A stretch of DNA of 64,000 nt from Pareuzebyella sediminis (GTDB lineage: Bacteria; Bacteroidota; Bacteroidia; Flavobacteriales; Flavobacteriaceae), in the NCBI RefSeq assembly GCF_008367235.1, contig NZ_VTZS01000001.1, positions 1,510,047 to 1,574,046 on the forward strand, written 5' to 3'. Positions within the stretch are counted from its first letter, which is position 1. Each line of letters starts with the position of its first letter. Positions 43,842 to 50,492 of this stretch are shown piece after piece. The notes under the pieces are model-generated. The model ran no database searches. It saw only the letters and a list, made by a program, of their open reading frames with translations, and had not been told where the DNA came from. The translations under genes were made by a program, and so were the position numbers.

Positions 43842-45440
43842 TTACACATTTCCTAATACAAGGTACAAAATTATTGCCAATGAAATAAGCAATACACTAA
43901 AGTGGCGCGCATACTTCCAAGGCTTCAAATCAAGAATACCGGAGTCTTCCATGACATATACCTCATCTTTTTTCATCAGGGCAGAGGCAATATGCATTAC
44001 CGCAATATTCAATACAAATTCAATTCCCCAGATATGAATAAAATGAAGATTGACCTGTATAACATGGTCCATGACCACATAAAAGACCAAACCGAATAAA
44101 AGTCCCGTTTTGGCTCCTGCGGCCGTAACCCTTGGGAACAAAAAACCGGCTATGATCACACTGGCGATAGGAATGAAAAAAATACCATTTAACTGTTGCA
44201 GTAATTGATATAGACCTTCGGGAGCATTTGCAACAAAGGGTGCAATGCCAATGGCAAAAACGGCCAAGAGTGCCGATGTCCATTTTCCAATGGCTACCAG
44301 TCTTTTTTCTCCAGAATCTTTATTGATATATCTCTTGTAGATACCCAGGCTAAACAAGGTTGCGGCACTGTTTAGAGCGCTATTGAACGTACTTAAAATA
44401 GCCCCCATCATGACCGCTACAAAGAAACCGGTCAACCAAAGCGGCAAAACTTTCTTAACCAAAAGTGGATAAACGCTATCGGGATTATCATAAAGGCTCT
44501 CCCCAAAGTAGTAGAAACCGATCAGCCCGGGCAAAACCACGATCATGGGTATCAAAATCTTCAAAAGTCCCGTAAACAATAATCCCTTTTGAGCTTCCTT
44601 TAGGTTCACGGCCCCTAGCACCCGCTGGATAATGGATTGGTGCATCGTCCAGAAATAAATCTGATTCAGCATAAACCCCGTAAATAGCACCTCAAATGGC
44701 AGAATAGCCGTTCTGGCCCCCTCTCCGATACCCGACTCTTCGCTAATGACATTGAATTTTTCCGGACTATTATCAAAGACTTTACCAAAACCTTCAAATA
44801 GGTTACCATCTCCAATACTGAGCAAAGCCAAAATAGGTACTAATAAACCTGCCACAAGTAATCCGAATCCGTTAATGGTATCGGTATAGGCCACCATTTT
44901 CAGTCCTCCAAAAATGGCATATATCGCACCGATAGTACCTACGACCAATATAGTGACCCAAATACCCTGTTCTTGACTTACTTCCAGAAGGTCTGAAATT
45001 TCAAAAATTGCCTCTATATTCAATGCCCCGGTATAAAGAACAATGGGCAATAAGGTCGCTACAAAGGAAAATATCAAAAGAACGGCAACTAGCGTGCGCG
45101 TCAATGGATCAAAACGCTTCTCTAAAAATTGCGGTATAGTCGTCAAGCCCATCTTTAGGTAGCGCGGTGCAAAATAGAGTGCTGCAACCACCAAGGCAAT
45201 CGAAGAAGTTACTTCCCAAGCGATAATAATCGCACCATTGCGATAGGCCGAACCATTGAGGCCCACCAAATGTTCGGTAGAAATATTGGTCAACAACAAC
45301 GAACCGGCAATAACGATTCCTGTCAGAGAACGCCCCCCTAAAAAGTATCCATCGCTGGTATCCAATTTATCACGCCGCAATTGCCAGGTAGCATAAAATG
45401 CTACGAAACCAGTAAATAAAATAAAAGTCAATAAAGCCAT
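43842..45440 (-). CDS. SGLT-like sodium:solute symporter, probable inositol importer
   Basis: This is a 532-residue SSS transporter with about 13-14 membrane helices. The first half has YFLGGRSLTGIVIAGSLLLTNIS, FVGLNGSAYRNG-like sequence (seen as LVGLNGSAYRNGA) and PRYLKMGLTTIPQFLEKRF, which match the glucose/inositol (SGLT/SMIT) branch better than the proline branch. The conserved AVMMGAILSTFNSALNSAATLFS covers the sodium-site helix. Its gene is directly upstream of the inositol oxygenase gene, so myo-inositol is the most likely substrate. That part is inference from context. Confidence 0.92.
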   Translation of the reverse strand: MALLTFILFTGFVAFYATWQLRRDKLDTSDGYFLGGRSLTGIVIAGSLLLTNISTEHLVGLNGSAYRNGAIIIAWEVTSSIALVVAALYFAPRYLKMGLTTIPQFLEKRFDPLTRTLVAVLLIFSFVATLLPIVLYTGALNIEAIFEISDLLEVSQEQGIWVTILVVGTIGAIYAIFGGLKMVAYTDTINGFGLLVAGLLVPILALLSIGDGNLFEGFGKVFDNSPEKFNVISEESGIGEGARTAILPFEVLFTGFMLNQIYFWTMHQSIIQRVLGAVNLKEAQKGLLFTGLLKILIPMIVVLPGLIGFYYFGESLYDNPDSVYPLLVKKVLPLWLTGFFVAVMMGAILSTFNSALNSAATLFSLGIYKRYINKDSGEKRLVAIGKWTSALLAVFAIGIAPFVANAPEGLYQLLQQLNGIFFIPIASVIIAGFLFPRVTAAGAKTGLLFGLVFYVVMDHVIQVNLHFIHIWGIEFVLNIAVMHIASALMKKDEVYVMEDSGILDLKPWKYARHFSVLLISLAIILYLVLGNV

Positions 45441-45494
45441 AGCGGCTAAAATAGCAATAAAAATGATTTGACGACAAATAGAAAAGCGAAATAG

Positions 45495-45614
45495 CTACTT
45501 ACGTTCAAGAGTACATCTGAAAGGCGCGTTATCTTCCTGCTTAGGAACAATTAAAATTCCCAACTTATACAATTCATTAACTTCCTCAAAATAGGTACCT
45601 TGGAAAGAGTGCAT
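45495..45614 (-). CDS. Possible 39-residue ORF upstream of the symporter
   Basis: An ATG at 45614 opens 39 codons that look protein-like, including FEEVNELYKLGILIVP and a final Arg-Lys. The stop lies 54 bases before the symporter start on the same strand. I recognise no family. It could be a small leader gene of the symporter-MIOX unit, or the end of a lost gene, since the frame also stays open upstream into the MOSC gene on the other strand. Support rests only on composition and place. Confidence 0.25.
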   Translation of the reverse strand: MHSFQGTYFEEVNELYKLGILIVPKQEDNAPFRCTLERK

Positions 45615-45641
45615 ATCAATATGGTTTTCTATCTTTAGAAA

Positions 45642-46277
45642 ATGCGAATTATTTCCACCAACATCGGAACCGCTACCACTATTGAATGGAACGGCAAGAA
45701 AGAACAAACAGGTATCTTTAAAAGACCTGTTGAAAAACCACTAATTCTGACAAAAGGTGACGTATACGACGACACTATCATAGATCGCGTACATCATGGG
45801 GGCACCCATAAAGCCTGCTATCTATTTTCTTCCGATACCTACCCGTATTGGAAAAGATTATACCCACAACTGGCTTGGAACTGGGGAATGTTCGGGGAGA
45901 ACCTTACCGTTGAACATCTTGATGAGACTACCATTCGAATCGGCAATATATACCAGATTGGTACAGCATTGGTACAGGTTTCCCAACCGAGAGAACCTTG
46001 TTATAAACTGGGAATTAGGTTCGGTAATCAATCTGTTCTCAAAGAATTCATAGCATATGGCAGGCCAGGTACTTATGTGCGTGTTTTGGAAGAGGGAGAG
46101 GTGAAGAAAGGAGACCACATAAATCTCATCGAAGAATCGCAGAACCCCTTGACCGTACAACAGTTTTATAGTTTGATTTTTCAAAAGGAAAAATCTAAAG
46201 TGCTACTTGGCATTTTTATGCAAAACACTGCCGTACCTCAGTACAAAAAAGACCGCATGCAAAAATATCTGCAGTAA
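45642..46277 (+). CDS. MOSC domain protein
   Basis: MOSC domains bind the molybdenum cofactor through a conserved cysteine. The 211-residue protein has the YiiM-like architecture: an N-terminal strand set with VEKPLILTKGDVYDDTIIDRVHHGG, FGENLTVEHLDE, and the cofactor-region SQPREPCYKLGIRFG with the ligand cysteine. A short C-terminal 3-alpha-like extension ends in Lys-Lys-Asp-Arg-Met-Gln-Lys-Tyr-Leu-Gln. YiiM reduces 6-N-hydroxylaminopurine with the cofactor, so a detoxifying role is possible. A membrane gene follows 53 bases later on the same strand. Confidence 0.9.
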   Translation: MRIISTNIGTATTIEWNGKKEQTGIFKRPVEKPLILTKGDVYDDTIIDRVHHGGTHKACYLFSSDTYPYWKRLYPQLAWNWGMFGENLTVEHLDETTIRIGNIYQIGTALVQVSQPREPCYKLGIRFGNQSVLKEFIAYGRPGTYVRVLEEGEVKKGDHINLIEESQNPLTVQQFYSLIFQKEKSKVLLGIFMQNTAVPQYKKDRMQKYLQ

Positions 46278-46330
46278 ACACCGCCCCGATTCTTGAACCT
46301 TAGTGAGTTCGATTAAAACAAAAAAATAAG

Positions 46331-46699
46331 ATGTTATTATATTATATGAACCTACCTTGGCATTTCTATCTCATGGCCTCGATATATGTGATTGCCGGTC
46401 TAATGCATTTCATTAGGCCCAAACTGTATATGCGAATTCTACCTGGCTATTTACCCGGACACAAACTCTTGGTTATACTCAGTGGTTTGGTAGAGATTAT
46501 CTTGGGTACCGCCCTATGCTTTTCGGGGACAAAGAATGCGGCGATATACGGAATTATCATTATGCTCACATTCTTTCTACCGGTACATGTCCATATGCTT
46601 TTCGATAAAAAAGCAGCAATGGGCCTTCCAAAATGGGTGCTCATCGCGCGGATTCCCTTGCAATTCATATTAATGTATTGGGCCTATCTCTATCTCTGA
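46331..46699 (+). CDS. DoxX-like small membrane protein
   Basis: The 122-residue protein has four hydrophobic helices. The first contains YVIAGLMHFIRPKLYMRILP, the second LSGLVEIILGTALCF, and the fourth ends the protein. This pattern and the Gly-x-x-His-Phe and Pro-x-x-Leu-Pro features fit the DoxX/DoxD-like family of membrane proteins. No biochemical role can be predicted. It follows the MOSC gene on the same strand, and both may be cotranscribed. A later in-frame Met (MNLPWHF) is an alternative start. Confidence 0.8.
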   Translation: MLLYYMNLPWHFYLMASIYVIAGLMHFIRPKLYMRILPGYLPGHKLLVILSGLVEIILGTALCFSGTKNAAIYGIIIMLTFFLPVHVHMLFDKKAAMGLPKWVLIARIPLQFILMYWAYLYL

Positions 46700-46707
46700 T
46701 TTCAGTA

Positions 46708-46746
46708 TAAAAATAGGTCCCGAGGTACACAAGGTGCCCCGGGACC
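46708..46746 (-). terminator. Intrinsic terminator of the 46770-47354 gene
   Basis: Read on the minus strand, GGTCCCG and CGGGACC pair with an extended imperfect inner stem, and a U-run (46708-46714) follows. It lies about 25 bases after the gene's stop. It may also stop transcripts of the convergent DoxX-like gene. Confidence 0.85.
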
Positions 46747-46769
46747 GAACTCAACTCAACTTAAATCAA

Positions 46770-47354
46770 CTAGTTTACGGCAACGTTTTTATAAAAAACG
46801 CCATCGCTATCTTTTACAACAACAGTATAATTACCTTTTATTGCCTTTTTGAAATTAATTGCTTTCTCAATTGTTAATTGATTTTCCCTTTTTTCAGAAA
46901 AAATCAATGTGTCTTCACTATTATAAACCTCAACCTCCACGTTTGATTTGTCAAGGTTCAAATAGTTCACATACAGCATGTCTTTCTCTTTTTTGAATAC
47001 AGGCTTTACCTTCTCCTTTTCGTCAAGGATCATAACGTCTGCCTCATTTACTTTTATGGTGTAGGTGATTGCTCTTAGAGCATCCTCGGTGGTGAAATAG
47101 TACAGGCCTTCCTCTAAATTGCTTAAATCGAATTTCTTGGAATATTCCGATTTTCTAACGCTCTCAGAGTAGATTATGTTATTGTTCATATCTACTAGTT
47201 TAATATCAGAATTCCCGCTTTTCGATTCCATCTCAAAAACAAGGCTCTTTGTATTTTCTTTTGATACCAGACTCAATTTTTCATCTGCTGCTATTCCTGT
47301 GGTTGTAGCAAATAATAAAGCGATTATTGCTGCTGTTCTTACTACTTTTTTCAT
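46770..47354 (-). CDS. Exported protein with two beta-rich domains, unknown
   Basis: The protein has 194 residues. A signal peptide covers about residues 1-22 (MKKVVRTAAIIALLFATTTG). Two beta-strand repeats follow; the second ends with IKGNYTVVVKDSDGVFYKNV, which resembles the short sandwich domains and the sorting-domain-like ends of secreted Bacteroidota proteins, as in type IX cargo. It is too short and divergent to call a sorting domain with confidence. Many lysines and glutamates occur. It is monocistronic with its own terminator, which may point to good expression. Confidence 0.75.
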   Translation of the reverse strand: MKKVVRTAAIIALLFATTTGIAADEKLSLVSKENTKSLVFEMESKSGNSDIKLVDMNNNIIYSESVRKSEYSKKFDLSNLEEGLYYFTTEDALRAITYTIKVNEADVMILDEKEKVKPVFKKEKDMLYVNYLNLDKSNVEVEVYNSEDTLIFSEKRENQLTIEKAINFKKAIKGNYTVVVKDSDGVFYKNVAVN

Positions 47355-47522
47355 ATCTAATCGTTTTTGTACCTGTCTTTCAACAGGGTAGGTTAATAAT
47401 CTGATACAAACTTACCTACGGAATATCGTTCTCACTACTGCAGTATTTTCCATTTTATGTTCTATCTTAACAATTAGTAAAGTTAAAATAGCGTTAAGGG
47501 TTAATATTGAACATATTTAGGT

Positions 47523-47530
47523 TAATTTTG
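47523..47530 (+). promoter_or_regulatory. -7 promoter element for the AraC-alkB unit (putative)
   Basis: The plus strand reads TAATTTTG, an exact match to TAnnTTTG, 38 bases before the ATG at 47569. The region upstream is AT-rich, and only a weak -33-like GGGTTAAT is present at the right distance. Confidence 0.4.
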
Positions 47531-47568
47531 CAAAGTACAGTGTTCTCTATCTTGTATAATTTTATAGT

Positions 47569-48456
47569 ATGGAAAAAAATAGGACCCTAAATCCGAAACC
47601 CGCTTTTGAGTCTATAGAACCCAGTTTCGGGCATTCCTACACCTACCAGAGATTCGATGCGACAAAGAACAATAAAAATACGGTGTGGCATTATCACCCA
47701 GAGATAGAACTCGTCCATGTGAACGGGGGCTCCGGCAAGAGACAGATCGGTAGCCATATTTCTTATTATTCCAGTGGAGACCTTATATTAGTGGGCAGTA
47801 ATCTCCCGCATTGCGGCTTTACGGACAAACTGACCGGAAATGAAAGTGAAACCGTAATTCAGATGAAGCAGGACTTTCTTGGAAGCGACTTTTTTGATAT
47901 CCCGGAAATGAAAAAAATCCAATCCCTATTTGAGTTGGCCAAAGGAGGTATCGCTTTTTCCGGAAAGACAAAACGTAAAATCGGCGAGAAAATGCTGATT
48001 TTGGAGTATCAAAGTGATTTTCAGCGACTCCTTTCTATCTTGAACATACTCAACGAGCTAGCCAATTCAAAGGAGTTCAAAATTCTGAATGCGGAGGGCT
48101 TTTCTATTGAAACCGAAATTAAAGACAACGACCGTATCAATGTCGTATTCAACCATGTCAAGACCCATTTCAAAGAAGAGATTACCTTAGATGAAATCGC
48201 CAACATGGTAAGTATGACCGTGCCTTCGTTTTGTCGTTATTTCAAAAAAATCACGAATAAGACCTTTGTTCAGTTTGTCAACGAATATCGATTGGTACAC
48301 GCCTCTAAAATATTGGCGGAGCAGCCTTTGAGTATCACCGAAGTGTGTTTTGAAAGTGGTTTCAACAACTTTTCGCATTTTAATAAACAGTTTAAGGCAT
48401 TTACCGGTCAAAATCCTTCGGAATACCGAAACCAGTTGAAAACCGTTTTAAAGTAG
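47569..48456 (+). CDS. AraC family transcriptional regulator
   Basis: The 295-residue protein has a cupin-like N-terminal effector domain (about residues 30-150, with HYHPEIELVHVNGGSG) and two C-terminal AraC-type helix-turn-helix motifs. The first includes ITLDEIANMVSMTVPSFCRYF and the second ITEVCFESGFNNFSHFNKQF. It differs from Ada because it lacks the N-terminal methyl-acceptor cysteine domain. Its stop overlaps the GTG start of the alkB gene by one base (TAGTG). A link between this regulator and DNA alkylation repair is therefore likely in expression terms, but not shown. Confidence 0.93.
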   Translation: MEKNRTLNPKPAFESIEPSFGHSYTYQRFDATKNNKNTVWHYHPEIELVHVNGGSGKRQIGSHISYYSSGDLILVGSNLPHCGFTDKLTGNESETVIQMKQDFLGSDFFDIPEMKKIQSLFELAKGGIAFSGKTKRKIGEKMLILEYQSDFQRLLSILNILNELANSKEFKILNAEGFSIETEIKDNDRINVVFNHVKTHFKEEITLDEIANMVSMTVPSFCRYFKKITNKTFVQFVNEYRLVHASKILAEQPLSITEVCFESGFNNFSHFNKQFKAFTGQNPSEYRNQLKTVLK

Positions 48457-49055
48457 TGACTCAGCTTTTTTCAAAAGATACCGACCTCAATCTGCCTGAT
48501 AGTGAAATAGTATACTACAACCCGTTTTTGACAAAAGGGGAAGCCGATCATTATTTTGAAAAGCTTAGGGAGCGTATCTCGTGGCGCCAAGATGATATTA
48601 GAGTCTATGGCAAAGTGTATGCGCAACCTCGGCTTACCGCGCTTTATGCGGATAACGATAGACCTTACAGGTATTCCGGCATTGAAATGCGGCCTATTAA
48701 ATTTACCGAAGAGCTTTTGGAAATCAAGGAAAAAATCGAATTGAAGACCAATACCCGATTTACCAGTTGCCTATTAAATCTTTATAGAAACGGTAGAGAT
48801 AGTAATGGCTGGCATGCCGATAATGAGAAAGAGTTAGGCAAAAACCCCATCATTGCCTCAGTTTCATTAGGACAAGAGAGGTTCTTTCACTTAAAACATC
48901 GTACAAAAAAACATTTAAGAAAAAAAATTGCGTTAGCCCATGGAAGCCTTTTGATTATGGGCGGGGCTACACAACACCATTATCTGCATCAAATTGCCAA
49001 ATCTGCGAAACCTATGGCTGAGCGCATCAATCTTACCTTCCGGGTCATAAAATAA
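48456..49055 (+). CDS. AlkB-type 2-oxoglutarate-dependent dioxygenase
   Basis: AlkB enzymes reverse 1-methyladenine and 3-methylcytosine in DNA by oxidative demethylation. The 199-residue protein has the iron-binding residues His120 and Asp122 in GWHADNEKEL and the later His178 in HHYLHQI. The 2-oxoglutarate-binding RINLTFR (Arg190, Arg196) and LYRNGRDSNGWH are also present. The sequence is closest to the ALKBH2/3-like branch in Bacteroidota. The start is GTG, overlapping the AraC stop by one base, so translation is coupled. A strong terminator follows. Confidence 0.95.
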   Translation: MTQLFSKDTDLNLPDSEIVYYNPFLTKGEADHYFEKLRERISWRQDDIRVYGKVYAQPRLTALYADNDRPYRYSGIEMRPIKFTEELLEIKEKIELKTNTRFTSCLLNLYRNGRDSNGWHADNEKELGKNPIIASVSLGQERFFHLKHRTKKHLRKKIALAHGSLLIMGGATQHHYLHQIAKSAKPMAERINLTFRVIK

Positions 49056-49088
49056 AAAATCAGCTCTTTCAAAGAGCTGATTTTTTTT
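49056..49088 (+). terminator. Intrinsic terminator of the AraC-alkB unit
   Basis: AATCAGCTCTTT and AAAGAGCTGATT pair with a very short loop, followed by eight U. It begins immediately after the alkB stop. Confidence 0.92.
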
Positions 49089-49232
49089 ATTGGGACCTAT
49101 ATCAAAACTGGCTGCTGTCTTTAGCGCCTTGGTCAACAGCACTAATTTCCTCGCAAACAACTTCATAGTACTAACTTCAAAACGCGTGCCAAGGTATGAC
49201 AGATCGATAAAAATCGTATTTATAGGATAAAG

Positions 49233-49273
49233 GCCAAAATACGTTCCTTCTAGGGCCGAAATACGTTCCTTCT
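49233..49273. repeat. Short direct repeat (two units of 19 bases, 22-base period)
   Basis: The unit GCCAAAATACGTTCCTTCT at 49233-49251 recurs at 49255-49273 with one change (A to G at position 4). It lies 26 bases before the start codon of the TIGR03643 gene, where a regulator could bind in tandem, or it may be a recent slippage duplication. Confidence 0.8.
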
Positions 49274-49298
49274 TGGATTGTTATATCTTGATACCATC

Positions 49299-49580
49299 AT
49301 GATAAAAAAATTCAAGTTTAGGGAACTCGATAGGATCATCGAAATGGCTTGGGAAAATCGCACCCCATTTGAGGCCATTACGTACCAATTTGGGATGAAT
49401 GAAAAGGAGACCATTGAAATTATGCATCAGGAAACGAAGCCGACCAGTTTCAAAATTCGAAGAAAGCGAATCAGAGAGGAGCCACTAAACATACTACTCT
49501 TACGAAATCTAAAGGGTTTTCGATTCAAACCTTACTACACGAACCTATTTCGGGTAACAGTTTTAGAAAACCAACTGTAA
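49299..49580 (+). CDS. TIGR03643 (DUF2805) protein, C-terminal part probably frame-disrupted
   Basis: Residues 8-57 match TIGR03643 well: LDRIIEMAWENRTPFEAITY, FGMNEKETIEIMHQETKP and FKIRRKR. From residue 58 the frame reads REEPLNILLLRNLKGFRFKPYY, which does not match the family tail. In another frame 49484-49492 encodes Thr-Lys-His at the place where family members have a conserved Thr-Lys-His, so a small insertion or deletion near 49470-49480 is likely. The frame used here stays open for 93 codons. The ATG at 49299 is preferred to a TTG at 49278. Function of the family is unknown. Confidence 0.75.
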   Translation: MIKKFKFRELDRIIEMAWENRTPFEAITYQFGMNEKETIEIMHQETKPTSFKIRRKRIREEPLNILLLRNLKGFRFKPYYTNLFRVTVLENQL

Positions 49581-49640
49581 ACTTTTTTGGTCATCGAAAG
49601 ATTACTATGGTTTTTTTTAAATGAACAGCATGGTTCTATT

Positions 49641-50411
49641 TCAAAACAAGTCGTTGAGGACCTTTGCCAAGCGTATCCCTCCTTTCTGTAATTGCAATTC
49701 GACCGTATCCCACCAAACATAGCTATAGCGATAGTAAAGTTTTTCCCCGACCTCAACCGAGTCATACAGCTTATTTGCTATATCTTGGGACTCTTCCACC
49801 CAATCAAGAATATCACCCTTTTCGATAATTTCCAATTGACTATTTGATAATTTGGGAAGGGAAGCGGCAAGCTCGGTATAGCTCATTCCATAATCGTCAA
49901 TCATATTGGCATCCCAAATCTTGTGCAAATTACTGCCACGGTTGAACCATTGAACCTGGATATCATTTCCGCCCTTATCTTCAAGGCGCCCTACGTGCAT
50001 AGGTTGGTGTAGATCTCCAACTAGATGAATGAGCATCTTGAGATAAAAAGTCTTTTCTTGATCCGAACTTTCCCTATTTTTAATAATCTCGATACATTTT
50101 TGAATTCCGGTTATCAAATCACCATATGTACTAGGTTCGACCTCGGTATATTTGCTTTCGGCAGGAAAGTTTACATAATGCCACGCACTGAATTTACGGT
50201 AGGTACTGTCGGCCTTGATTTCATCGGCAAAGTTCGCCACGGAAGCCAAGCTTTGTCCATTCAAAAGTTTATCTATAGTTCGTTTGGCCCTTTTCGTTAA
50301 ATGTTCTTCTGCAATTTCACCAATTACACGATGGCCGGTTTTTGACCAAACTACATTATTGGCAGAAGTCAAATTCGTAATTAAAAAAAGTATGAGGATT
50401 ATATTTTTCAT
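49641..50411 (-). CDS. S1/P1 family nuclease, secreted
   Basis: S1/P1 nucleases are trinuclear-zinc enzymes that cut single-stranded nucleic acids and release 5'-nucleotides. The 256-residue protein has a signal peptide, then Trp22 and His27 (WSKTGH) near the mature N-terminus. The other ligands have exact family spacing: Asp63, His78, His129, Asp133, His139, His163 and Asp167. All nine known zinc ligands of P1 nuclease are present. It probably acts in the periplasm or outside, in phosphate and nucleoside supply. It is divergent from the PBP1A gene. Confidence 0.94.
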   Translation of the reverse strand: MKNIILILFLITNLTSANNVVWSKTGHRVIGEIAEEHLTKRAKRTIDKLLNGQSLASVANFADEIKADSTYRKFSAWHYVNFPAESKYTEVEPSTYGDLITGIQKCIEIIKNRESSDQEKTFYLKMLIHLVGDLHQPMHVGRLEDKGGNDIQVQWFNRGSNLHKIWDANMIDDYGMSYTELAASLPKLSNSQLEIIEKGDILDWVEESQDIANKLYDSVEVGEKLYYRYSYVWWDTVELQLQKGGIRLAKVLNDLF

Positions 50412-50492
50412 CTGCGAAATTTAACATCAAATTCCGAAATTGCACATTAAACATTTGTTAAGATACACCTGTTTTCAATTTAAAATTTAATA

